From contig NVQB01000001.1 of NCBI GenBank assembly GCA_002319075.1, positions 1,674,001 to 1,738,000 on the forward strand: a DNA stretch of 64,000 nucleotides. Reading direction: 5' to 3'. The translations under genes and the position numbers were made by a program. How positions within the stretch are numbered: position 1 is the first letter of the stretch; every line of letters starts with the position of its first letter. Below are positions 1 to 8,738 of this stretch, piece by piece. Below the pieces are notes generated by a model. That model saw nothing but the letters and a program-made list of their open reading frames with translations. It searched no databases and was not told where the DNA came from. Origin of the DNA: Sphingobacteriaceae bacterium. Its GTDB lineage: Bacteria; Bacteroidota; Bacteroidia; B-17B0; Aurantibacillaceae.

Positions 1-1
1 T

Positions 2-397
2 CCTACTGTAAAATTTAACGCTCCTGGCAATTATAAGGTGACTTTAATGGCTACTTCTGTTGCAGGATGCACAAATCAAATCAGTAAGGTTATAGAAGTG
101 AAGAATGATTTTAACGTGCATATACCAAATTCATTTACGCCAAACTTTGATGGAAAAAACGATGTATTCATTCCGGTATTTACACCATACGGGCTGGATG
201 CAAAGAGCTTTGAACTGGAAATCTTTGATCGTTGGGGACATCAGGTTTTTCATAGTATTGATGTTACCAAAGGCTGGGATGGCATGATACAGGGCGTTAC
301 TGCGAAAGAAGGAACTTATGTGTACCGCATCCGTTTCAGGGATCTTGAAGGAAGAGCCTACTCACGTAACGGTTACGTTACATTGTTATTAAACTAG
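2..397 (+). CDS. T9SS type B sorting-domain protein, C-terminal fragment
   Basis: The reading frame is open to the left edge, so only the last ~131 residues of a larger secreted protein are present; the start is outside the window. The visible part begins with the end of a PKD/Ig-like module (PGNYKVTLMATSVAGC). A gliding-motility-associated C-terminal domain follows: IPNSFTPNFDGKNDVF, FELEIFDRWGHQVF, GWDG, then a YVYRIRFRD segment and a Y-x-R-x-GYVTLL ending. In Bacteroidota this domain marks type B cargo of the type IX secretion system and leads to surface attachment or release. The gene ends at TAG and is followed closely by a hairpin terminator. The function of the lost N-terminal part cannot be inferred. 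Confidence 0.9.
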   Translation, partial: PTVKFNAPGNYKVTLMATSVAGCTNQISKVIEVKNDFNVHIPNSFTPNFDGKNDVFIPVFTPYGLDAKSFELEIFDRWGHQVFHSIDVTKGWDGMIQGVTAKEGTYVYRIRFRDLEGRAYSRNGYVTLLLN

Positions 398-416
398 CTC
401 TGAATCCATTAACTAT

Positions 417-445
417 AAAAGCTTTGCTCCGGCAAAGCTTTTTTT
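417..445 (+). terminator. Rho-independent terminator after the T9SS type B gene
   Basis: AAAAGCTTTGC (417-427) pairs with GCAAAGCTTTT (432-442) around a TCCG loop, giving an 11-bp perfect stem followed by a T tract. It lies 20 bases after the stop codon. Confidence 0.9.
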
Positions 446-540
446 ATTCAACCAGGCCAAATAAACAGTTCTGACCCAAGATCAAAGGCTTTCTTAACAA
501 ATTCTCAAAAAAACAAATAGATTATTATTAATTGAATTAA

Positions 541-548
541 TATTTTTG
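541..548 (+). promoter_or_regulatory. Putative -7 promoter box for purQ
   Basis: TATTTTTG matches the Bacteroidota -7 consensus TAnnTTTG exactly, 41 bases before the purQ start. I see no convincing TTG-type -33 element at the usual ~20-base spacing, so confidence is moderate. Confidence 0.5.
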
Positions 549-589
549 CAGTCTTAATTGATCTAAGTATTCACTAGAAAAAATAAAAC

Positions 590-1273
590 ATGAAATTTGG
601 TGTTGTTGTATTTCCCGGTTCAAATTGCGATGAAGACATGGTATATGTGTTGCAAACGATTATGAAACAGGAAACAGTTAAACTTTGGCATAAAAACACA
701 GATCTTGAAGGTTGTACGCATATTGTGCTTCCGGGGGGTTTCTCTTATGGAGATTACCTGAGAAGTGGTGCGATTGCTAAGTTTTCTCCGATTATGCAAA
801 GCGTTATAGAACATGCTAATAAAGGAGGTTTTGTTTTTGGTGTTTGTAATGGATTCCAGATTCTTTGCGAAGCCGGATTGCTTCCCGGGGCGCTGTTGCA
901 CAACGATAGCCGTAAATTTATCTGTAAAAACGTTTATATTAAATCTGAGAACTCTCAGTCTAAAATAACTTCTAAAGTACCTGCTAACAAAGCACTTAAA
1001 ATTCCTATCGCTCATGGTGAAGGAAAATATTTCGCTGATGCAGAAACTTTAAAAAAATTAAACGCTAACGGTCAGATCTTGTTCAGATATTGTGATGAGT
1101 CCGGGGCATTGTCTGAATCCGCAAATCCCAATGGCGCTACTGAGCACATTGCCGGCGTTTGTAATGAAGGAAAAAATGTTTTCGGTATGATGCCGCATCC
1201 TGAAAGAGCTTCTGATAAAGAGCTTGCTAACATTGATGGGGCTTTCTTATTTGAAAGCATCATCGCCAACTAG
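590..1273 (+). CDS. purQ: Phosphoribosylformylglycinamidine synthase subunit PurQ
   Basis: This is the glutaminase subunit of FGAM synthase, the fourth step of de novo purine synthesis. It releases ammonia from glutamine for PurL in the cytosol. The 227-residue length is normal for stand-alone PurQ. It is a class I glutamine amidotransferase: the start [16 protein letters not shown] and [12 protein letters not shown] are typical of PurQ, the nucleophile is C86 in GVCNGFQ, and the His/Glu pair is H203/E205 in MMPHPERA. The gene stands alone, with its own upstream promoter-like box and a downstream hairpin. No purL or purS lies nearby, so the partner subunits must be encoded elsewhere. Confidence 0.97.
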   Translation: MKFGVVVFPGSNCDEDMVYVLQTIMKQETVKLWHKNTDLEGCTHIVLPGGFSYGDYLRSGAIAKFSPIMQSVIEHANKGGFVFGVCNGFQILCEAGLLPGALLHNDSRKFICKNVYIKSENSQSKITSKVPANKALKIPIAHGEGKYFADAETLKKLNANGQILFRYCDESGALSESANPNGATEHIAGVCNEGKNVFGMMPHPERASDKELANIDGAFLFESIIAN

Positions 1274-1300
1274 TTTCCTGAAATTTTATTTTATTTATCG

Positions 1301-1330
1301 AAGAGCGCTACTTATTGTCGCGCTCTTTTC
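1301..1330 (+). terminator. Terminator of purQ, overlapping the end of the opposite gene
   Basis: AAGAGCGC (1301-1308) pairs with GCGCTCTT (1320-1327) across an 11-base loop and is followed by TTTCC and further Ts. It sits 28 bases after the purQ stop and overlaps the last codons of the convergent membrane-protein gene. Confidence 0.65.
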
Positions 1331-2729
1331 CTTTAATTGTTTTTTCGTAGTCCTGAATTTTTACATTTCCCCAATAGTCTTCGGGAAAATGGTCATTGAA
1401 TTGATATTGTCTGAACACCTTCCAATATAACTTTTCTGTCATACCCATGGGATGTATTTGCTGGTGGTTGTATTGATAAGTTTGTCCGATATTTAAAAAC
1501 ACACAGGAGAAAATAAATGCCACGCTAAGCAAGCTTAACAAGCCTTTTACTGCAGGGTGTTTCGGAGAATAAAAAACAAAATCCACAAAATACGCAATGG
1601 GTATAGCCAGAAAGGCTATCTGCTGACAAAACTCTCTTGCACCAAAACAACCGCCAAAGGCCCAATCCCACCAGCAACTCAACACATAGATCATTAAACA
1701 GGTAATAAAAATAAAAGCCCACTTGGATACCGGGAATTCCTTTTTAACGAAGAAAAATCCGATAAAGGCCATCACGATCATGGGCGTGTACGTAATCCAG
1801 CCTTTACGGTAACTAAAAAGAATATTAAGAATCTGTGGATCTTTCCAGAAAAAGCCCTCTTCAAAATAGGGATAATAAACATACATACCGGTTACGTCTT
1901 TCCAGAAAAGAAACTGGGGAATCCACATCAGTACTCCGATTGCTAAAATCAAAAGAATGTGCTTGTAATTTCTCAGGAAAAAACTGACCTTGATTTTAAA
2001 ATCCTCCGGCTTCCTGATATTCCATAAAATGAAAAAAAGACAAACGAAAATTTCGGTTGGGCGAATAAGGCTGATCATTGTAAAGACAATGCCTATAAAC
2101 ACGGTGTAGAGGTAGCGCTGCTCAAGATGCCACTTATGTGTGAGATATAGAAAGATAGAAAAAAGACAAAAGAGATAGCCGTGAGTCATTTCACTCTGAC
2201 TAAACGTGTAATTAAACAACAGGGTTCCGAACAACACAGCAAAGAGGGTTATTGCTGTTACTAATTCATTGAACCAAACCAGTAAGAGTTGACGAAGAAA
2301 AAATAATCCCAGCAAAACATAAAAAATAGAACCCCAACGGACACAGGTTGCAAAAGGCTCGGAAAACCCGGTAAGTGGACTATTTTGATTCACAGCTACC
2401 TTGTAACCCAGCGCGAAAAAAGGCGAATACATGGCAGACATACCATAAGTTGCTTTAGGGACAAAATACCCTAGTGGCCCCACGGGCAGGTACAGCGAAT
2501 CGGCACCCATGTGAAAATCGAAGGAATTATTATTACAGAATTTAGCAGGTAAATAACTGTAGTAATTCATAATGTCCCAGTTAAAATTATTATGATTCTT
2601 CGCTGTATTGTATGGCTTCCAAAAATCGATAAACCAAAATGAAAAACACAAAGAAAAAATAAAAAAAATTACCGTTGGCTTTTTTAAGTTTTCCTGGTTA
2701 ATAGAAGAGAAAAGTTTATCGAACTTCAT
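1308..2729 (-). CDS. Multi-pass membrane protein, GT-C glycosyltransferase-like
   Basis: A 473-residue integral membrane protein with about ten hydrophobic segments starting near residue 18. The first large loop, between TM1 and TM2, carries NFNWDIMNYYSYLPAKF, the usual place for catalytic acids in GT-C enzymes. Later come SYRKGWITYTPM (about residues 305-316) and a Trp/Gly-rich WWDWAFGGCFGAREF stretch near residue 355. This arrangement resembles bacterial GT-C proteins that use polyprenyl-phosphate sugars, but the exact family and sugar are not evident. The gene is monocistronic, convergent with purQ and divergent from the paralogous pair at 2.8-7.3 kb. The glycan context suggests surface polysaccharide or protein glycosylation; that role is inference. 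Confidence 0.75.
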   Translation of the reverse strand: MKFDKLFSSINQENLKKPTVIFFIFSLCFSFWFIDFWKPYNTAKNHNNFNWDIMNYYSYLPAKFCNNNSFDFHMGADSLYLPVGPLGYFVPKATYGMSAMYSPFFALGYKVAVNQNSPLTGFSEPFATCVRWGSIFYVLLGLFFLRQLLLVWFNELVTAITLFAVLFGTLLFNYTFSQSEMTHGYLFCLFSIFLYLTHKWHLEQRYLYTVFIGIVFTMISLIRPTEIFVCLFFILWNIRKPEDFKIKVSFFLRNYKHILLILAIGVLMWIPQFLFWKDVTGMYVYYPYFEEGFFWKDPQILNILFSYRKGWITYTPMIVMAFIGFFFVKKEFPVSKWAFIFITCLMIYVLSCWWDWAFGGCFGAREFCQQIAFLAIPIAYFVDFVFYSPKHPAVKGLLSLLSVAFIFSCVFLNIGQTYQYNHQQIHPMGMTEKLYWKVFRQYQFNDHFPEDYWGNVKIQDYEKTIKGKERDNK

Positions 2730-2847
2730 TAGTAATTAAAATAGGTTTTTACAAAGAATATAAATATAAATATTAAATTTAGAATCGTGAAAACGCTTAT
2801 TGCAGTGCGCTTTCAACATTTGTGCAAACAGGCGCTTAACAAGAGAA

Positions 2848-5070
2848 ATGGAAAAAATAAAAGAATTCTTTGAGAAAAGCACCAGGATTAATCTCCTCCT
2901 GTTTTTGTGCAGTTTCTTAATCTACTTTCTTTACTTTCATTCTATCTTTTTTAATATCAATTCCACGCTTTCAAGTATTACATCCGACTCACTGAAGAAT
3001 TACTATACTTATGTCTATCATGTAAAAAATGACCCTGATCTGCTTCATTTCACAGGCATGAATTATCCTTATGGAGAACATGTTATATACACAGATTGCC
3101 AACCAATTCTCACATTCATTTTGCGTGCTTTGCCTTTCACGCACGACTATCTGATTGGCATTATGCACAGCCTTCTCTTTTTTTCCTTTATTATATCCCC
3201 CCTTATTCTAAATAAACTCTTCAGGTTGTTAGATGTGGGCAAAGGAGTGTCTTTTTTTTGTTCACTTGCCATTGCACTCCTGGCGCCGCAGTTCCTGAAA
3301 ATAAACGCGGGACACTTTGCTTTAGCCTACGGTTGCCTGATCCCACTCTCCCTGCTTTTCACACTTCAACTTCTGAAAGAGAAAAGCACTAAGCATTATT
3401 TGTTGCTCTTCGTATTTAATAGTTTACTCTTTCTTTTACATCCTTACCTTGGATTCTGCCTCTCACTGTTCTCGCTTATTTCACTTTTCTCGTTTGAGTT
3501 ACTCCATTTCAAAAAACAACTCTTCTTCTTAAGAACTCTTAAAATATTTTGTGCTGGCTTTTTGCCGCTTCTTTTATTTAAACTTTTCATGACACTTACT
3601 GATCAGCATGCGAACAGGACCAATGAGCCCTACGGTGCCGAAGTTATGGTTGAAAACCCCGATTCCATTCTCTCTCCCGAGTTTGGTCCCTTTCAGAAAC
3701 TCATGGAACTTTTCCTGTCCAACCGACCAGGACATTTCGAAGGGCACACTTATCTAGGCTTCTTTACTTTGCTATTGCTACTATGCCTAATTTTAATCTT
3801 ACCTTTTCACTTCCGGAAAATTCAAATAAAAAAAGAAACGGTAGTCTTGCTTTTTGCGGGATTTGTTTTTCTGCTTATTTCCTTTGGTGTCCATTTAAAA
3901 ATTTTAAATCAGCTACACCTTCAAAGTTCGGCGATGAATCAATTTAGGGCTGTTTGCCGGTTTGCATGGATCTTTTACTATGTTTTGCCTATTTTTTTGA
4001 TCTCGACTTTCTACTCCACTTTTAAAACACTTTTATCTGAAATGACTTTCAACAAGCTCACATTCAGAATCTCACTTTTGTTTTTTTGTTTCAATTTACT
4101 GGAAGCTAATTCTTTTTTTACCCACAATGAATCGGTGTACTGGAAATACAGGAATTTTTTTCGTGAGTCGCAATTAAATCCCGAAGAAATAAAAATTCTT
4201 TCAGACATTAGAAGTAAAGGCCCGCAAGCCATTATGCCTCTGCCACTATTTCATGGCGGGAGCGAAATGTATGAACGCCTTGGATCTAACAATTCCATGC
4301 TTCCCTCGATGATTTATTCTTACCATGCTAACACTCCAATAATAAGTGGCTTGATGTCGCGTACTTCAGTTACGGAAACAGAGAATATAATTGGCATTCT
4401 AAATTCTTATAAAAAAGACAAAGCCATCGACAAATTACTAAACGACAAAGATTTTTTTATCATCAAAACAAAAGACGCTTTGCTGCCGGACGAAAAACGT
4501 TTAGCTAAGTATTTTCGCCCCTTTGCCGGAAATGATTCTTTAAGCCTTGGATATGTTTCTAAGAAGATTTTACTTACAAAAAAGTTCAGTCCTCCCTTAT
4601 TCCTTTTAAAGAATAGTTCCTCCGTAACAAACGATAGCAGTAGTTGCATTTACATAAGTTCTGAAAACAGAAAACCTTTTCAAAATGCGAATATGATGGA
4701 TTACGAAAAGATTTATGATCTTCACCCGAATCGACTTCCACCTGGCAACTACCTGGTGAGTTTTCATTTTTATTATCTGCCTGATAACTACCGATCGCTT
4801 TCTGTTAATCTTATCATTGAGCAAAAAAAAGGAAAGAATTCGGAATGGACTTACAATGTTCCGGTAAGAGTGTTAAGTGGATTCTACCAAGGGTTTGGAG
4901 TGTTTGAATATGAAATTGTTGTTGAAAAAGAAAGCTCGTACACGTTTATGCTTAAGGGTCTTGACGATCGCACTTACAGGATTTCGGATTTTTTGCTACA
5001 TCCTGAAGAAACCGATGTTAAGTTTGAGGAGAAGCGATTTGGAACCAGTTACAACAATTTTCCAGAGTGA
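2848..5070 (+). CDS. Large membrane protein with extracytoplasmic C-terminal domain, paralogue 1
   Basis: I chose the ATG at 2848 (MEKIKEFFEKSTRINLLLF) because it aligns with the N-terminus of the next gene. An in-frame ATG at 2800 would add 16 residues with no counterpart there. The product is 740 residues: roughly 10-12 membrane segments over the first ~430 residues, then a soluble domain of ~300 residues ending in a beta-sandwich-like region (GNYLVSFHFYYL, VLSGFYQGFGVFEYEI). The loop after TM1 has SDSLKNYYTYVYHVKNDP and MNYPYGEHVIYTDCQP. These segments recur almost unchanged in the neighbour, so they probably form the functional site. The layout is GT-C-like, but I do not recognise a characterised family. 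It forms a tandem pair with the gene at 5124. Confidence 0.8.
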   Translation: MEKIKEFFEKSTRINLLLFLCSFLIYFLYFHSIFFNINSTLSSITSDSLKNYYTYVYHVKNDPDLLHFTGMNYPYGEHVIYTDCQPILTFILRALPFTHDYLIGIMHSLLFFSFIISPLILNKLFRLLDVGKGVSFFCSLAIALLAPQFLKINAGHFALAYGCLIPLSLLFTLQLLKEKSTKHYLLLFVFNSLLFLLHPYLGFCLSLFSLISLFSFELLHFKKQLFFLRTLKIFCAGFLPLLLFKLFMTLTDQHANRTNEPYGAEVMVENPDSILSPEFGPFQKLMELFLSNRPGHFEGHTYLGFFTLLLLLCLILILPFHFRKIQIKKETVVLLFAGFVFLLISFGVHLKILNQLHLQSSAMNQFRAVCRFAWIFYYVLPIFLISTFYSTFKTLLSEMTFNKLTFRISLLFFCFNLLEANSFFTHNESVYWKYRNFFRESQLNPEEIKILSDIRSKGPQAIMPLPLFHGGSEMYERLGSNNSMLPSMIYSYHANTPIISGLMSRTSVTETENIIGILNSYKKDKAIDKLLNDKDFFIIKTKDALLPDEKRLAKYFRPFAGNDSLSLGYVSKKILLTKKFSPPLFLLKNSSSVTNDSSSCIYISSENRKPFQNANMMDYEKIYDLHPNRLPPGNYLVSFHFYYLPDNYRSLSVNLIIEQKKGKNSEWTYNVPVRVLSGFYQGFGVFEYEIVVEKESSYTFMLKGLDDRTYRISDFLLHPEETDVKFEEKRFGTSYNNFPE

Positions 5071-5123
5071 TTCAACCTTAACTAATTTTACTTCACGTTA
5101 AACTGTCGAAACACTTTTTAGAT

Positions 5124-7346
5124 ATGTCAGAAAAAAATAGCCCCTTGTTACCTTTTCTTGATAAAGCGTGGAGATTAGACCTGCTTCTTTTCATCTGTAG
5201 TTTTTCAATTTACCTCGTTTATTTTTCTCATGTATTCTCCCATATTAATTCTATTATGGCCGGAATTACAGGCGACGCACTCAAAAACTATTTTACTTTC
5301 GCTTATCATATAAAGAACGATCCGGGACTTCTACACTTTTCGGGAATGAACTTCCCTTTTGGCGAACATGTTGTTTTCACAGACTGTCAACCTTTACTAA
5401 CATTCATCCTTAAAGCTTTGCCTTTTACACATGATTATCTTATTGGAATTTTACACAGCTTGCTTTTCTTGTCCTATATCATTACACCACTTATACTGAA
5501 CCGCATTTTTTTACGTCTTGGACTCGACAAACTCTCTTCCTTTTTTATCTCACTGGCTATTACCCTGCTATCTCCGCAGTTTGCCAAGATAGCCGGGGGA
5601 CATCACGCCCTGGCATACGGATGCGTAATTCCTTTTGCTATTCTTTTACTTCTAAAGTATACAGAACATTCGAGTACTAAAAATCTGTTGAAATTGTTTT
5701 TTTATAACAGCTTACTATTTCTGCTTCATCCTTACATGGGCTTCAGCACTTCCATCTTTACGTTTTTTGCTCTGTTCAGCTACTCCTTAATTAAATTCGA
5801 AAAGAAATCTTTTTTAAAAAATATGTTTAAATCGGGAGTAGCTGGAGTTTTACCTCTTTTGTTTTTCAAACTGTTTATGAAGTTAAGCGACCAGCACCCG
5901 AACAGAACGGTTGAACCACACGGAAATAAAACTCTGATAGAAAATACCGATAGTCTGCTGGCTCCCGATTTTGGGCCCTTCAGAAGTATTCTCGAAAGCA
6001 TTTTCAGTCATAAAACAAATCATCTTGAAGGGCATTCTTATATCGGCGCCTTTATGATAGTACTTACTTTAGTTTTTATTCTGGTACTTCCTTTTTATAA
6101 AAGACTTTATTTCAAAAAAGAAATTGTGGCCATTACGGTCTCTGCTTGCGCTTTATTGTTTATTTCTTTTGGACTGCATCTTAGCTTACTCGAATTTTTT
6201 CACGTAAACAGTCCTTCTCTCAATCAATTCAGGGCAACCTGCAGATTCGCATGGTTTTTTTATTACACTTTTCCGATTTTTATAATTCCCTCACTCTATC
6301 ACCTCTTCAAAACATTCTCCTTTACTGCGAACAAAAAAACTATTTTTCAGATACTGGCATTCTTGTTCTTTTGTTCGAACTTGTGGGAAGCAAATTCTTA
6401 TTTTAAAAAAGACGACGCTAATTTTTGGAAGTTCCGGAATCTTCTGAGCGAAAAGTTTCTTAATGCAGAAGAGAAAAAAATCATAAAGCATTTGCATGAT
6501 TCGCAGACGCAGGCTATTCTACCGCTACCCATGTTTGCACTTGGAAGTGAGATGTACGATCGCATTGGAGCTGATCTCTCGATGATTCCTTCTATGCTGT
6601 ATTCATATCACACCGGAATTCCTATAATTGGAGGGGCAATGTCGCGAACCTCTATTTCAGAAACCGAGGAATATATTGAATTGCTTAATTCTTATAAAAA
6701 GAAAAATGTTGGCATTGAACGTTTAAACTCTAATCCCATTTTAGTTATAAAAACAAAAGATCCATTATTATGTGACGAGGACCGACTTCTGACTTCAGTG
6801 AACATGTTTTACAAGAATGATTCGCTTGAATTCGGCGAAACTACGCAAAGTCAGCTCGCCCATAGAAAACTGGATTCCAGGCGGGTTTTTGTAAATAAGA
6901 AAATAGAGGCAGACTCAACGGGGATTGTTTTTATACCCTACGACCACCGAAAACCTTTTGTAACATCCAGAATGCAGGACTATGAAAACATTTATACGTT
7001 AGACTCGAATAAATTTAAAACTGGAAATTACATTTTGAGTTTTCATTACCATTATACAGAGAAGATTTACACGTCGATGGATCTTACGCTTATTGTTACT
7101 CAAACGAATCACAAAGAGTCGGCCTGGAAGTATTTTCAAAGGATCAGCATTCTGAGTGGTTTTTATAATGGCTTTGCTGTTATGGAATACAAAATACAAC
7201 TGGAAAAAGGCAGTCGCTACGAATTTCTCCTCAAAGGCCTTAGTGATAAGGAATATAAAATCTCGCATTTTATGATTCGGCCGGAGTTTACAAGCGTTAT
7301 AAGCACGCAGAAGAATGATTCACTCTTTAATAATTTTCCTGATTAG
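5124..7346 (+). CDS. Large membrane protein with extracytoplasmic C-terminal domain, paralogue 2
   Basis: This 740-residue product is collinear with the preceding gene along its whole length. Shared landmarks include GDALKNYFTFAYHIKNDPG, MNFPFGEHVVFTDCQP, LPFTHDYLIGI.HSLLF, LHPYMGF, MSRTS.[ST]ETE and LSGFYNGFAVMEY. About ten membrane segments are followed by a ~300-residue soluble domain. The two genes are 53 bases apart on the same strand, which indicates tandem duplication followed by considerable divergence. The 3' end overlaps the convergent GT2 gene by four bases. A role in glycan or lipid-linked sugar transfer is plausible from the neighbours but not shown by a diagnostic motif. Confidence 0.8.
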   Translation: MSEKNSPLLPFLDKAWRLDLLLFICSFSIYLVYFSHVFSHINSIMAGITGDALKNYFTFAYHIKNDPGLLHFSGMNFPFGEHVVFTDCQPLLTFILKALPFTHDYLIGILHSLLFLSYIITPLILNRIFLRLGLDKLSSFFISLAITLLSPQFAKIAGGHHALAYGCVIPFAILLLLKYTEHSSTKNLLKLFFYNSLLFLLHPYMGFSTSIFTFFALFSYSLIKFEKKSFLKNMFKSGVAGVLPLLFFKLFMKLSDQHPNRTVEPHGNKTLIENTDSLLAPDFGPFRSILESIFSHKTNHLEGHSYIGAFMIVLTLVFILVLPFYKRLYFKKEIVAITVSACALLFISFGLHLSLLEFFHVNSPSLNQFRATCRFAWFFYYTFPIFIIPSLYHLFKTFSFTANKKTIFQILAFLFFCSNLWEANSYFKKDDANFWKFRNLLSEKFLNAEEKKIIKHLHDSQTQAILPLPMFALGSEMYDRIGADLSMIPSMLYSYHTGIPIIGGAMSRTSISETEEYIELLNSYKKKNVGIERLNSNPILVIKTKDPLLCDEDRLLTSVNMFYKNDSLEFGETTQSQLAHRKLDSRRVFVNKKIEADSTGIVFIPYDHRKPFVTSRMQDYENIYTLDSNKFKTGNYILSFHYHYTEKIYTSMDLTLIVTQTNHKESAWKYFQRISILSGFYNGFAVMEYKIQLEKGSRYEFLLKGLSDKEYKISHFMIRPEFTSVISTQKNDSLFNNFPD

Positions 7347-8053
7347 AGTTTTCGGAAAAGTAAGACTGAAAGTAAATTGAAAGATTCCTGGATCAATATT
7401 TTAAGTTTCATCTTACTAAAAATGACATTGTCTTTTAGCTGAACCGGAACAGCTTCTATTTGTATGGCTGTATCTTTTCCGGAAAGAAAAATAAATTCGA
7501 AATCAAATAAATACCGGTTGATTTTTGTCTCAAGAAATTTTTTCTTACCACTTTTATTGAATCCTTTCAAGCCGCACTGGGTATCGCTTACTTTCATTTT
7601 GAGAACAGCGCGCATAAAAAAACGAAATGCCTTAGATAATATTTTCCGGAAACCAGACATTTTTTTCTGGTAGTAAAGTTGATCGCGGTAACCAGCCACT
7701 ACATCGGCACTACTTTTAACCAATACTTCAATTACTGCGGCCGTACTGTTATTTGTAAATGGAAAATCAATATCGGTATAAACAATGTAATCGGCTTCAG
7801 ATACTTTAACCCCCTCTCTAAGCGCATAGCCCTTACCCTTATTTTTTGCATAAGAAATATAACTTACTGACACAGTATTATTTTTCAGTATAGTTATCTG
7901 ATCCTGAACTGTTGGGTTCGAAGAACCATCATTTACCACAATGTAGTGAATTTTGTAACGGTCTTGAATGAACTCTTTAAAGTCAAGAAGCTCCTGGTAC
8001 CAGGTAGCGTTTGGATTGTAACAGGGTAAAACAATATCAACCGTAACGGGCAT
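7343..8053 (-). CDS. Family 2 glycosyltransferase, dolichyl-phosphate sugar synthase-like
   Basis: A 236-residue GT-A-fold enzyme that moves a sugar from a nucleotide donor, probably onto polyprenyl phosphate at the inner membrane face. Visible motifs are VDIVLPCYNP at the N-terminus, VVNDGSS, NKGKGYALREG, the acidic metal-binding YTDIDFPF near residue 95, and SDTQCGLKGFNK with FDFEF after it. These are characteristic of DPM1/GtrB-like enzymes. There are no obvious C-terminal membrane anchors, unlike GtrB. It sits among several GT-C-like membrane proteins that would need a polyprenyl-phosphate sugar, so it is the likely donor-making enzyme. Sugar specificity cannot be read from the sequence. 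Confidence 0.9.
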   Translation of the reverse strand: MPVTVDIVLPCYNPNATWYQELLDFKEFIQDRYKIHYIVVNDGSSNPTVQDQITILKNNTVSVSYISYAKNKGKGYALREGVKVSEADYIVYTDIDFPFTNNSTAAVIEVLVKSSADVVAGYRDQLYYQKKMSGFRKILSKAFRFFMRAVLKMKVSDTQCGLKGFNKSGKKKFLETKINRYLFDFEFIFLSGKDTAIQIEAVPVQLKDNVIFSKMKLKILIQESFNLLSVLLFRKL

Positions 8054-8080
8054 TTAACAGGCTTAAGAAAAAATAAAAAA

Positions 8081-8737
8081 TTAAAGAACCATCTCTTTAA
8101 TGTCACCTTCGATTATAAGTTTGCCTGCAGTAGCATTTTTGATTTGTTCAACGCTAATGCCCGGCGCACGCTCAAGAAGTTTGAAACCACCCTGAGGAAC
8201 TATTTCGTAAACACCTAATTCGGTAACAACTCTTTTTACGCAAGCCACACCTGTTAAAGGAAGGTCACATTTTGCCAATAATTTCGATTGACCTGCTTTA
8301 TTAACCTGTTGCATAGCAACGATAATATTTTTTGCGCTCGCAACAAGATCCATTGCCCCGCCCATACCTTTCACCATTTTACCCGGAATCTTCCAATTGG
8401 CTATATCTCCGGTCTCACTTACTTCCATGGCTCCTAAAATAGTTAAATCTACTTTCTGAGCTCTGATCATTCCAAAACTCATAGCGCTATCGAAAATGCT
8501 CGAACCTTTAAGTAAGGTAATAGTTTGTTTTCCCGCATTGATAAGATCAGCATCTTCTTCGCCTTCGAAAGGAAAAGGACCCATTCCCAGAATTCCGTTT
8601 TCTGATTGCAATACCACGTTAAATCCCTCCGGAATAAAGTTGGCAACCAAAGTCGGAATGCCAATTCCAAGATTTACAAATGTTCCATCTTTTACTTCCT
8701 GTGCTATACGTTTTGCAATTCCGTTTTTATCTAACAT
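8081..8737 (-). CDS. scoB: 3-oxoacid CoA-transferase subunit B
   Basis: Beta subunit of a succinyl-CoA:3-ketoacid (acetoacetate-type) CoA transferase, which moves CoA between succinyl-CoA and a 3-oxoacid. The 218-residue length fits. The catalytic glutamate is E46 in QSENGILGMGP, followed by the usual INAGKQTIT and GGAMDLV segments. The gene starts one base after the stop of the SGNH-like gene, so it is expressed as the last gene of a longer operon. Its partner scoA lies about 4.1 kb upstream on the same strand, with three surface-glycan genes between them. In most bacteria the two subunits are adjacent. Confidence 0.95.
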   Translation of the reverse strand: MLDKNGIAKRIAQEVKDGTFVNLGIGIPTLVANFIPEGFNVVLQSENGILGMGPFPFEGEEDADLINAGKQTITLLKGSSIFDSAMSFGMIRAQKVDLTILGAMEVSETGDIANWKIPGKMVKGMGGAMDLVASAKNIIVAMQQVNKAGQSKLLAKCDLPLTGVACVKRVVTELGVYEIVPQGGFKLLERAPGISVEQIKNATAGKLIIEGDIKEMVL

Positions 8738-8738
8738 A

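Noticed and set aside
620..1015. 131-residue minus-strand frame inside purQ
   Set aside because: It is the antisense shadow of a confidently identified gene, with no domain of its own.
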